A DNA stretch of 64,000 nt from Phorcus lineatus. Lineage: Eukaryota; Mollusca; Gastropoda; Trochida; Trochidae. The notes beneath the pieces were generated by a model. That model worked only from the letters and a program-made list of their open reading frames with translations. It did no database searches and was not told the DNA's origin. Numbering within the stretch: position 1 is the first letter of the stretch; each line of letters opens with the position of its first letter. The stretch covers positions 22,826,622 to 22,890,621 of the forward strand of contig OV121093.1 of the NCBI GenBank assembly GCA_921293015.1, read 5' to 3'. The position numbers were made by a program, and so were the translations under genes. Positions 51,195 to 63,690 of this stretch are shown here, piece by piece.

Positions 51195-51480
51195 GTACAA
51201 TTATTACCTTTTTGACCATATAGCAAAATTGTTACCTTTTTGGCTCATTTTTTATTAGCTGCAAAATGACTTATTTAAGACAGTTAAAATATTAATTATC
51301 ATTAAGCTAACAATAAAAAGTGGTTTTGAACAGTTAATTGTTATTTTTGAATTTTTTATGAGAATTATATTTTTTGTGAGCCAAAAAGGTGGAGCCAAAA
51401 TTGTTAGGCATTTTTGTTCAAGCAAAATTTACAATTTTGGCTCTTAGCAAAATTATTACCTTTTTGGCACACCATGTTAT
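51195..51480. repeat. Dispersed satellite-like motifs in both orientations
   Basis: The motif AATTATTACCTTTTTGRC or GTTACCTTTTTGGCTCA occurs at about 51200, 51227 and 51449. Reverse-complement forms (GTGAGCCAAAAAGGTGGAGC) lie at about 51377. TTACCWTTTTGGCTCA is also the most constant segment of the satellite monomer that starts 1.6 kb to the right. The remainder of the monomer is absent. Confidence 0.6.
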
Positions 51481-51680
51481 CCCATATATATTACAGTTTT
51501 GGCACCATGTAAATAAGCACAATATAGTTATTCCAGTAGATTCTATTATTTCTTTCATATATAAATCGTTCTAAACCTAATTGTTTGCATAAAAATCTCA
51601 AAAATGTGCCGTTTTACATCCTACGGTAAAATATTCATCATTCCTTCTCTCCCCAAAACTCATTTAGGTAATAACCCATA

Positions 51681-51930
51681 TTCAAGATTATTTCACTTAT
51701 TCTGTGGCTGCTAATATTATTGGAGGGAGAAAGCCCACAACACCATGGTGGCCATGCAATGCGGTGAAGCCTGTGAAACCTGCAAGCATCGTGCATCTGC
51801 TGGAACTAGCAAACCATTAGTGGTAGTGCAGTGGAATTCAGTATTGCACCTAAATAACTCAATGCGTGTAGAACAGTTCCCTACTGCAGACAAAGTTGCC
51901 AAGCCTCTGGCAGGATTTGAATTCTTGAAT
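51681..51930 (-). mobile_element. SINE copy, nearly full length but decayed
   Basis: Same orientation as the 31.6-kb copy, from TTATTTCACTTATTCTGTGG through GGAGGGAGAAAGCCC and CTGCAGACAAAGTTGCC to a degraded B box (GGATTTGAATTC). The GGGGTTTAAC end is missing. Open frames on both strands over it are SINE sequence. Confidence 0.85.
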
Positions 51931-52620
51931 TTCAAACATTGACAGCCGGAAAGTCAGTTTGCCATGAACATATTTCCCTTTTCAATAATTGCTTTATCAA
52001 ACTTAATACATCACAGATATGCCTTTTTTGGCTTAGCCTTATGCTTGATTGACCTTTATATATCTTAAGCCAATGATTTCAACAAATTTATGTAACAAAA
52101 TGTTTTTACTGCTTCACAGTCATGTTGAAACAGAAGACATAAATGATTTGATTATTTTTTATTGCAAACACAGAAATCTGTATATTTTTTTTACATGCAT
52201 TTTGATGAGGCTCTTGTTGACAGAAGTATTGGAAAAGACAACCAATAACAAGAGCACAGGCCTTGATCGTTTCCACTGAAGTTGCCACTATGATCTCCTG
52301 AAACAGAACATGAAGTTCCATCACAATGTCTCTGTAGCTTGTAAATATCAAAGAGCTATAACTCAATAGACATGGCATGGAAGGACAAGCTATACAAGCA
52401 ATCCCAAATGGCAAATTATTATTTGAATATTGAGGAGAAAGCAGAAAAACTTTCACTTAAGCAGATGAAGACTGATTATATTTAAACGTTTTGATGTCGG
52501 GTCAAAAACAAATAAACAAAAAAATATTTTCAATATTCACATTGATTTTTTTTAATAACAATCTAGAACATTAAGTCTCATAACAAAGGTGTTATTCTGA
52601 ACAAAACTTTCCACTACCAA
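51931..52620. other. Stretch without recognised genes
   Basis: Overlapping frames on the two strands (52049-52279 plus, 52106-52456 minus) have no family resemblance. No feature supported. Confidence 0.45.
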
Positions 52621-52882
52621 CATCCTGCTACATCAGCGTATTTGTCACTGCCCACCTCCATCATATACCCTGATACCCTGATATTCTTTGGCCTAAAACG
52701 CTTGTATCGCTAAATATAGCAAGCCAATGAAATGACTCGCATTCAGCAATAGTGACTCATTTTAGGCAATAAATAGCCATGAGTAACCAGCTGTAAGCAA
52801 TACAAGCTTTATAGGCCGAAGGATATCAGGGTACATGAGAGTCTCAGCTAGGCGGAGACAAAAACGCTGATGTAGCAGGATG
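52621..52882. mobile_element. Foldback MITE with perfect 19-bp terminal inverted repeats
   Basis: CATCCTGCTACATCAGCGT at 52621-52639 is the exact reverse complement of 52864-52882. Inverted similarity continues inward: CCCTGATATTCTTTGGCCT against AGGCCGAAGGATATCAGGG, then CGCTTGTATCGCT against AGCAATACAAGCTT. The whole 262 bp would fold on itself. It has no coding capacity, and I see no clear target-site duplication. Confidence 0.85.
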
Positions 52883-53069
52883 CACTACAAACTGGTCTTG
52901 GTTAACCATCCTATAGTTGCACCCCTGCAACACCCTTATCTGTTAGATCATCAGTGAGATTTCAGATCTTATCCAGAAGAGGTCTGTTCAAAATTATGCA
53001 ATTTTACAATCTCTCAAAGTACAAAAGAAATTACAAATAAAAACTAGAAAAGGAATCATTGCTAGTATG
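52883..53069. repeat. Degenerate edge of the satellite
   Basis: GAGATTTCAGATCTTATCC, GAGGTCTGTTCAAAATTATGC and CAATCTCTCAAAGTAC follow the order of a satellite monomer but with heavy divergence, as expected at an array boundary. Confidence 0.5.
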
Positions 53070-56000
53070 TCAAACTTCTAGCATATATATTACCATTTTG
53101 GTTCAATATGTATATATTTCAGATGAGATCTGTTCCAACACTTTCCCTTGGACACTCTCTCCAAGTCCAAAGAAGGAGTTTATATTCTACAGATTAGTAT
53201 CTTAGCTACAACAAGAGCCCAACTACAAGTAGATCTTACTTACTTATCTTACATATATATTACCATTTTGGCTCACAAGCCCTTAGGATTACATCTCAGA
53301 TGAGATCTGTTCCGACATTTGCCTTTTGACACTCTCTCCAAGTCCAAAGAGATCAGTTTACATTCTACCGATAAGTATCAAAACTACTACAAGATCTCAA
53401 TTACAAGTAGTTCTTACTCCCTTATATATATATTACCATTTTGGCTCACAAGCCCTTAGGATTACATCTAAGATGAGATCTGCTCAAACTTTTGCCTTTT
53501 GACACTCTCTCCTAGTCCAAAGAAGCAGTTAATATTCTACAGATTAGTATCACAGCTACCACAAAAGCCCAATTATAAGTAGCTCTTACTTCTAGCATAA
53601 ATATTACCATTTTGGCTCACAAGCCCTCAGGATTACATCTCAGATGAGAACTGTCCAAATAATGCCTTTTGACACTTTCTCCGAGTCCAAAGAAGCAGTT
53701 CATATTCTACAGATTAGTATCACAATTTCCATAAGAGCTCAATTACAAACAGGTCTTTCTTCTAGCATATATATTACCATTTTGGCTCACAAGCCCTTAG
53801 GATTACACCTTAGATGAGACCTGTTCCAACTTTTACCTTTTGACACTCTCTCCCAGTCCAAAGAAACAGTTCGTATTCTACAGATTAGTATCACAGCTAC
53901 CAAAAAAGCCCATAATTACAAGTAGCTCTTACTTCAAGCCTATATATTACCTTTTTGGCTCACAAGCCCTTAGGATTACCTCTCAGATGAGATCTGTTCC
54001 AAATAATGCCTTTTGACACTTTCTCTGAGTCCAAAGAAGCAGTTCATATTCTACAGATTAGTATCACAGATTCCATAAGAGCTCAATTACAAACAGGTCT
54101 TTCTTCTAGCATATATATTACCATTTAGGAATACACCTTAGATGAGATCTGTTCCAACTTTTGCCTTCTGACACTCTCTCCCAGTCCAAAGGATCAGTTT
54201 ATATTTTACAGATTAGTATCACAACTTCCATAAGAGCCCAGTTACAAGTAGCTCTTACTTCTAGCATATATATTACCATTTTGGCTCACAAGCCCTTAGG
54301 AGTACATCTCAGATGAGACCTGTTCCAAAGTTTGCCTTTTGACACTCTCTCCCAGTCCAAAGAAACAGTTTATATTCTACAGATAAGTATCACAGCTACC
54401 AGAAAAGCCCATAATTACAAGTAGCTCTTACTTCTAGCATATATATTACCTTTTTGGCTCACAAGCCCTTAAAATTACATTTCAAATGAGACCTGTTCCA
54501 ACTTTTACCTTTTGACACTCTCTCCCAGTCCAAAGAAACAGTTAATATTCTACAGATTAGTATCACAGCTACCAGAAAAGCCCATAATTACAAGTAGCTC
54601 TTACTTCTAGCATATATATTACCATTTTGGCTCACAAGCCCTTAGAAATACATTTCAAATGAGACCTGTTCCAACTTTTACCTTTTGACACTCTCTCCCA
54701 GTCCAAAGAAACAGTTAATATTCTACAGATTAGTATCACAGCTACCAGAAAAGCCCATAATTACAAGTAGCTCTTACTTCTAGCATATATATTACCTTTT
54801 TGGCTCACAAGCCCTTAGGAGTACATCTTAGATGAGACCTGTTCCAAAGTTTGCCTTTTGACACTCTCTCCCAGTCCAAAGAAACAGTTAATATTCTAAA
54901 GATTAGTATCACAGCTTCCAGAGAAGCCCATAATTACAAGTAGCTCTTACTTCTAGCATATATATAACCATTTTGGCTCACAAGCCTTTAGAATTACATT
55001 TCAAATGAGACCTGTTCCAACTTTTACCTTTTGACACTCTCTCCCAGTCCAAAGAAACAGTTTATATTCTACAGATTAGTATCACAGCTACCAAAAAAGC
55101 CCATAATTACAAGTAGCTCTTACTTCTAGCATATATATTACCTTTTTGGCTCACAAGCCCTTAGGATTACATCTCAGATGAGATCTGTTCCAAATAATGC
55201 CTTTTGACACTTTCTCCGAGTCCAAAGAAGCAGTTCATATTCTACAGATTAGTATCACAATTTCCATAAGAGCTCAATTACAAACAGATCTTTCTTCTAG
55301 CATATATATTACCATTTTGGCTCACAAGCCCTTAGGATTACACCTTAGATAAGATCTGTTCCAACTTTTGCCTTTTGACACTCTCTCCCAGTCCAAAGGA
55401 TCAGTTTATATTTTACAGATTAGTATCACAACTTCCATAAGAGCCCAGTTACAAGTAGCTCTTACTTCTAGCATATATATTACCATTTTGGCTCACAAGC
55501 CCTTAGGAGTACATCTCAGATGAGATCTGTTCTAACTTTTGCCTTTTGACACTCTCTCCCAGTCCATAGAAACAGTTTATATTCTACAGATTAGTTTAAA
55601 AACTACCATAAGGGCCCAATTACAAGTAGCTCTTACTTCTAGCATAAACATTCACCATTTTGGCTCACGAACCCTAAGGATTATATCTCATATGAGATCT
55701 GTTCCAAATTATGCTTTTTACAATCTCTCCCTGTCCAAACCAAAACACATATACTCTACTGATAAGTATCACAATTACCAAAAGAATTCAAAATTACAAG
55801 TAGCTCTTACTTCTAGCATATATATCACCATTTTGGCTCACAAGCCCATAGGAGTACATCTCAGATGAGACCTGTTCCAAATTTTGCCTTTTGACACTCT
55901 CTCCCAGTCCAAAGAAACACTTTATATTCTACAGATTAGTTTCACAGCTACCCAAAAAGCCCATAATTACAAGTAGCTCTTACTTCTAGCTTATATATTA

Positions 56001-59000
56001 CCATTTTGGCTCACAAGCCCTTAGGAGTATATCTCAGATGAGACCTGTTCCAAATTTTGCCTTTTAACACTCTCTCCCAGTCCAAAGAAGCAGTTAATAT
56101 TCTACAGATAATTATCACAGCTAGCACAAGAGCCCAATTACAAGTAGCTCTTACTTCTAGTATATAAATTACCATTTTGGCTCACAAGCCCTTAGGATTA
56201 TAGCTGAAATCTATTCCAAATAATATCTTTTGAAACTCACTCCCAGTCCAAAGAAGCAGTTTATATTCTACAGATTAGTATCACAACTACTATAAGAGCT
56301 GAATTAAAAGTAGGTATTACTTTTAGCATAAATACAAACAAGGCAACAGGAATATATCTAAGATGAGACCTGTTCCAACTTTTGCCTTTTGACACTCTCT
56401 CCCAGTCCAAAGAAACAGTTTACATTCTACAGATAAGTATCAACACTACTACAAGATCTCAATTACAAGTAGTTCTTACTCCCTTATATATATATTACCA
56501 TTTTGGCTCACAAGCCCTTAGGATTACATCTAAGATGAGATCTGCTCAAACTTTTGCCTTTTGACACTCTCTCCTAGTCCAAAGAAGCAGTTAATATTCT
56601 ACAGATTAGTATCACAGCTACCACAAAAGCCCAATTATAAGTAGCTCTTACTTCTAGCATAAATATTACCATTTTGGCTCGCAAGCCCTTAGGATTACAT
56701 CTCAGATGAGATCTGTCCAAATAATGCCTTTTGACACTTTCTCTGAGTCCAAAGAAGCAGTTCATATTCTACAGATTAGTATCACAATTTCCATAAGAGC
56801 TCAATTACAAACAGGTCTTTCTTCTAGCATATATATTACCATTTTGGCTCACAAGCCCTTAGGATTACACCTTAGATGAGATCTGTTCCAACTTTTGCCT
56901 TTTGACACTCGCTCCCAGTCCAAAGAAACAGTTTATATTCTACAGATTAGTATCACAGCTACCAAAAAAGCCCATAATTACAAGTAGCTCTTACTTCTAG
57001 CATATATATAACCATTTTGGCTCACAAGCCCTTAAAATTTCATCTCAAATAAGACCTGTTCCAACTTTTGCCTTTTGACACTCTCTCCCAGTCCAAAGAA
57101 ACAGTTCGTATGCTACAGATTAGTATCACAGCTACCACAAAAGCCCAATTACAAGTAGCTCTTAATTCAAGCATATATATTACCTTTTTGGCTCACAAGC
57201 CCTTAGGATTACATCTCAGATGAGATCTGTTCCAAATAATGCCTTTTGACACTTTCTCTGAGTCCAAAGAAGCAGTTCATATTCTACAGATTAGTATCAC
57301 AATTTCCATAAGAGCTCAATTACAAACAGGTCTTTCTTCTAGCATATATATTACCTTTTGGCTCACAAGCCCTTAGGAATACACCTTAGATGAGATCTGT
57401 TCCAACTTTTGCCTTTTGACACTCTCTCCCAGTCCAAAGGATCAGTTAATATTTTACAGATTAGTATCACAACTTCCATAAGAGCCCAGTTACAAGTAGC
57501 TCTTACTTCTAGCATATATATTACCATTTTGGCTCACAAGCCCTTAGGAGTACATCTCAGATGAGACCTGTTCCAAAGTTTGCCTTTTGACACTCTCTCC
57601 CAGTCCAAAGAAACAGTTAATATTCTACAGACTAGTATCACAGCTACCAGAAAAGCCCATAATTACAAGTAGCTCTTACTTCTAGCATATATATTACCAT
57701 TTTGGCTCACAAGCCCTTAGAAATACATTTCAAATGAGACCTGTTTCAACTTTTACCTTTTGACACTCTGTCCAAGTCCAAAGAAACAGTTTATATTCTA
57801 CAGATTAGTATCACAGCTACCAAAAAAGCCCATAATTACAAGTAGCTCTTACTTCTAGCATATATATTACCTTTTTGGCTCACAAGCCCTTAGGATTACA
57901 TCTCAGATGAGATCTGTTCCAAATAATGCCTTTTGACACTCTGTCCCAGTCCAAAGAAACAGTTAATATTCTACAGATTAGTATCACAACTTCCATAAGA
58001 GCCCAGTTACAAGTAGCTCTTACTTCTAGCATATATATTACCATTTTGGCTCACAAGCCCATAGGAGTACATCTCAGATGAGACCTGTTCCAAATTTTGC
58101 CTTTTGACACTCTCTCCAAGTCCAAAGAAACAGTTAATATTCTACAGATTAGTATCACAGCTACCAAAAAGCCCATAATTACAAGTAGCTCTTACTTCTA
58201 GCATATATATTACCATTTTGGCTCACGAGCCCTTAGGAGTACATCTCAGATGAGATCTGTTCCAACTTTTGCCTTTTGACACTCTCTCCCAGTCCATAGA
58301 AACAGTTTATATTCTACAGATTAGTTTAAAAACTACCATAAGGGCCCAATTACAAGTAGCTCTTACTTCTAGCATATATATTACCATTTTGGCTCACAAG
58401 CCCTAAGGATTATATCTCAGATGAGATCTGTTCCAAATAATGCCTTTTGACACTTTCTCTGAGTCCAAAGAAGCAGTTCATATTCTACAGATTAGTATCA
58501 CAATTTCCATAAGAGCTCAATTACAAACAGGTCTTTCTTCTAGCATATATATTACCATTTAGGAATACACCTTAGATGAGATCTGTTCCAACTTTTGCCT
58601 TCTGACACTCTCTCCCAGTCCAAAGGATCAGTTTATATTTTACAGATTAGTATCACAACTTCCATAAGAGCCCAGTTACAAGTAGCTCTTACTTCTAGCA
58701 TATATATTACCTTTTAGGCTCACAAGCCCTTAGGAGTACATCTCAGATGAGACCTGTTCCAAAGTTTGCCTTTTGACACTCTCTCCCAGTCCAAAGAAAC
58801 AGTTTATATTCTACAGATAAGTATCACAGCTACCAGAAAAGCCCATAATTACAAGTAGCTCTTACTTCTAGCATATATATTACCTTTTTGGCTCACAAGC
58901 CCTTAAAATTACATTTCAAATGAGACCTGTTCCAACTTTTACCTTTTGACACTCTCTCCAAGTCCAAAGATACAGTTTATATTCTACAGATTAGTATCAC

Positions 59001-62000
59001 AGCTACCAGACAAGCCCTTAGGAGTACATCTCAGATGAGACCTGTTCCAAAGTTTGCCTTTTGACACTCTCTCCCAGTCCAAAGAAACAGTTAATATTCT
59101 AAAGATTAGTATCACAGCTTCCAGAGAAGCCCATAATTACAAGTAGCTCTTACTTCTAGCATATATATAACCATTTTGGCTCACAAGCCTTTAGAATTAC
59201 ATTTCAAATGAGACCTGTTCCAACTTTTACCTTTTGACACTCTCTCCCAGTCCAAAGAAACAGTTTATATTCTACAGATTAGTATCACAGCTACCAAAAA
59301 GCCCATAATTACAAGTAGCTCTTACTTCTAGCATATATATTACCTTTTTGGCTCACAAGCCCTTAGGATTATATCTCAGATGAGATCTGTTCCAAATAAT
59401 GCCTTTTGACACTTTCTCCGAGTCCAAAGAAGCAGTTCATATTCTACAGATTAGTATCACAATTTCCATAAGAGCTCAATTACAAACAGATCTTTCTTCT
59501 AGCATATATATTACCATTTTGGCTCACAAGCCCTTAGGATTACACCTTAGATAAGATCTGTTCCAACTTTTGCCTTTTGACACTCTCTCCCAGTCCAAAG
59601 GATCAGTTTATATTTTACAGATTAGTATCACAACTTCCATAAGAGCCCAGTTACAAGTAGCTCTTACTTCTAGCATATATATTACCATTTTGGCTCACAA
59701 GCCCTTAGGAGTACATCTCAGATGAGATCTGTTCTAACTTTTGCCTTTTGACACTCTCTCCCAGTCCATAGAAACAGTTTATATTCTACAGATTAGTTTA
59801 AAAACTACCATAAGGGCCCAATTACAAGTAGCTCTTACTTCTAGCATATATATTACCATTTTGGCTCACAAGCCCATAGGAGTACATCTCAGATGAGACC
59901 TGTTCCAAATTTTGCCTTTTAACACTCTCTCCCAGTCCAAAGAAGCAGTTAATATTCTACAGATAATTATCACAGCTAGCACAAGAGCCCAATTACAAGT
60001 AGCTCTTACTTCTAGTATATAAATTACCATTTTGGCTCACAAGCCCTTAGGATTATAGCTGAAATCTATTCCAAATAATATCTTTTGAAACTCACTCCCA
60101 GTCCAAAGAAGCAGTTTATATTCTACAGATTAGTATCACAACTACTATAAGAGCTGAATTAAAAGTAGGTATTACTTTTAGCATAAATACAAACAAGGCA
60201 ACAGGAATATATCTAAGATGAGACCTGTTCCAACTTTTGCCTTTTGACACTCTCTCCCAGTCCAAAGAAACAGTTTACATTCTACAGATAAGTATCAACA
60301 CTACTACAAGATCTCAATTACAAGTAGTTCTTACTCCCTTATATATATATTACCATTTTGGCTCACAAGCCCTTAGGATTACATCTAAGATGAGATCTGC
60401 TCAAACTTTTGCCTTTTGACACTCTCTCCTAGTCCAAAGAAGCAGTTAATATTCTACAGATTAGTTTAAAAACTACCATAAGGGCCCAATTACAAGTAGC
60501 TCTTACTTCTAGCATAAACATTCACCATTTTGGCTCACGAACCCTAAGGATTATATCTCATATGAGATCTGTTCCAAATTATGCTTTTTACAATCTCTCC
60601 CTGTCCAAACCAAAACACATATACTCTACTGATAAGTATCACAATTACCAAAAGAATTCAAAATTACAAGTAGCTCTTACTTCTAGCATATATATCACCA
60701 TTTTGGCTCACAAGCCCATAGGAGTACATCTCAGATGAGACCTGTTCCAAATTTTGCCTTTTGACACTCTCTCCCAGTCCAAAGAAACACTTTATATTCT
60801 ACAGATTAGTTTCACAGCTACCCAAAAAGCCCATAATTACAAGTAGCTCTTACTTCTAGCATATATATTACCATTTTGGCTCACAAGCCCTTAGGAGTAT
60901 ATCTCAGATGAGACCTGTTCCAAATTTTGCCTTTTAACACTCTCTCCCAGTCCAAAGAAGCAGTTAATATTCTACAGATAATTATCACAGCTAGCACAAG
61001 AGCCCAATTACAAGTAGCTCTTACTTCTATTATATATTAATTACCATTTTGGCTCACAAGCCCTTAGGATTATAGCTGAAATCTATTCCAAATAATATCT
61101 TTTGAAACTCACTCCCAGTCCAAAGAAGCAGTTTATATTCTACAGATTAGTATCACAACTACTATAAGAGCTGAATTAAAAGTAGGTATTACTTTTAGCA
61201 TAAATACAAACAAGGCAACAGGAATATATCTAAGATGAGACCTGTTCCAACTTTTGCCTTTTGACACTCTCTCCCAGTCCAAAGAAACAGTTTACATTCT
61301 ACAGATAAGTATCAACACTACTACAAGATCTCAATTACAAGTAGTTCTTACTCCCTTATATATATATTACCATTTTGGCTCACAAGCCCTTAGGATTACA
61401 TCTAAGATGAGATCTGCTCAAACTTTTGCCTTTTGACACTCTCTCCTAGTCCAAAGAAGCAGTTAATATTCTACAGATTAGTATCACAGCTACCACAAAA
61501 GCCCAATTATAAGTAGCTCTTACTTCTAGCATAAATATTACCATTTTGGCACGCAAGCCCTAAAGATTACATCTCAGATGAGATCTGTCCAAATAATGCC
61601 TTTTGACACTTTCTCCGAGTCCAAAGAAGCAGTTCATATTCTACAGATTAGTATCACAATTTCCATAAGAGCTCAATTACAAACAGGTCTTTCTTCTAGC
61701 ATATATATTACCATTTTGGCTCACAAGCCCTTAGGATTACACCTTAGATGAGATCTGTTCCAACTTTTGCCTTTTGACACTCTCTCCAAGTCCAAAGGAT
61801 CAGTTTATATTTTACAGATTAGCATCACAATTTCCATAAAAGCCCAATTACAAGTAGCTCTTACTTCTAGCATATATATTACCATTTTGGCTCACAAGCC
61901 ATTAGGAATCCATCTCAGATGAGATCTGTTCCAACTTTTGCCTTTTGACACTCGCTCCCAGTCAAAAGAAACAGTTTATATTCTACAGATTAGTATCACA

Positions 62001-63690
62001 GCTACCAAAAAAGCCCATAATTACAAGTAGCTCTTACTTCTAGCATATATATAACCATTTTGGCTCACAAGCCCTTAAAATTTCATCTCAAATAAGACCT
62101 GTTCCAACTTTTGCCTTTTGACACTCTCTCCAAGTCCAAAGAAACAGTTAGTATGCTACAGATTAGTATCACAGCTACCACAAAAGCCCAATTACAAGTA
62201 GCTCTTACTTCAAGCATATATATTACCTTTTTGGCTCACAAGCCCTTAGGATTACATCTCAGATGAGATCTGTTCCAAATAATGCCTTTTGACACTTTCT
62301 CTGAGTCCAAAGAAGCAGTTCATATTCTACAGATTAGTATCACAATTTCCATAAGAGCTCAATTACAAACAGGTCTTTCTTCTAGCATATATATTACCTT
62401 TTGGCTCACAAGCCCTTAGGAATACACCTTAGATGAGATCTGTTCCAACTTTTGCCTTTTGACACTCTCTCCCAGTCCAAAGGATCAGTTAATATTTTAC
62501 AGATTAGTATCACAACTTCCATAAGAGCCCAGTTACAAGTAGCTCTTACTTCTAGCATATATATTACCATTTTGGCTCACAAGCCCTTAGGAGTACATCT
62601 CAGATGAGACCTGTTCCAAAGTTTGCCTTTTGACACTCTCTCCCAGTCCAAAGAAACAGTTAATATTCTACAGATTAGTATCACAGCTACCAGAAAAGCC
62701 CATAATTACAAGTAGCTCTTACTTCTAGCATATATATTACCATTTTGGCTCACAAGCCCTTAGAAATACATTTCAAATGAGACCTGTTTCAACTTTTACC
62801 TTTTGACACTCTGTCCAAGTCCAAAGAAACAGTTTATATTCTACAGATTAGTATCACAGCTACCAAAAAAGCCCATAATTACAAGTAGCTCTTACTTCTA
62901 GCATATATATTACCATTTTGGCTCACAAGCCCTAAGGATTATATCTCAGATGAGATCTGTTCCAAATTATGCTTTGTACAATCTCTCCCTGTCCAAACCA
63001 AAACACATATACTCTACTGATAAGTATCACAATTTTTAAAAGAATTCAAAATTACAAGTAGCTCTTACTTCTAGCATATATATTACCATTTTGGCTCACA
63101 AGCCCTTAGGAGTATATCTCAGATGAGACCTGTTCCAAATTTTGCCTTTTAACACTCTCTCCCAGTCAAAAGAAACAGTTTATATTCTACAATTTAGTAT
63201 CACAGCTACCAAAAAAGCCCATAATTACAAGTAGCTCTTACTTCTAGCATATATATTACCATTTTGGCTCACAAGCCCTTAGGAGTACATCTCAGATGAG
63301 ATCTGTTCCAACTTTTGCCTTTTGACACTCTCTCCCAGTCCAAAGAAACACTTTATATTTTACAGATTAGTTTAAAAACTACCATAAGGGCCAAATTACA
63401 AGTAGCTCTTACTTCTAGCATAAACATTACCATTTTGGCTCACAAGCCCTAAGGATTATATCTCAGATGAGATCTGTTCCAACTTTTGCCTTTTGACACT
63501 CTCTCCCTGTCCAAACCAAATCACATATATACTCTACTGATAAGTATCACAATTACCATAAGAATTCAAAATTATAAGTAGGTCTTACTTAAAGCATATA
63601 TATTACCTTTGTGGCTCACAAGCTTTTAGGATTTTATCTCAGATGAGATCTGTTTCAACTTTTGCTTTTTGCCATCCTTTCTCATCAGCC
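53070..63690. repeat. Satellite array, about 172-bp monomers (roughly 60 copies), with higher-order blocks
   Basis: Monomers recur about every 170-175 bp. Each contains ATATATTACCATTTTGGCTC, CACAAGCCCTTAGGA, CAGATGAGATCTGTTCC, CTTTTGACACTCTCTCCCAG, ATTCTACAGATTAGTATCAC and TTACAAGTAGCTCTTACTTC. Several sub-families alternate (AAACAGTTTATATT, GAAGCAGTTCATATT, GGATCAGTTTATATTTT). Multi-monomer blocks are repeated nearly unchanged: a stretch with TAGTTCTTACTCCCTTATAT occurs near 53.41, 56.47, 60.33 and 61.34 kb; a 16-bp-deleted monomer occurs at 54.12 and 58.55 kb. The 60-109 codon frames inside are fragments of the repeat, not genes. The first monomers are the most diverged and the last one ends near 63690. 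Location (centromeric, interstitial or otherwise) cannot be judged. Confidence 0.97.

Noticed and set aside
55539-61436. Repeated identical 60-residue proteins in the satellite
   Set aside because: Identity reflects recent copying of satellite blocks; starts are non-ATG and frames are not kept in other monomers.
53070-63690. CRISPR-like array of regularly spaced repeats
   Set aside because: The whole 172-bp unit is repeated, with no unique spacers, in a eukaryotic setting with introns and SINEs.
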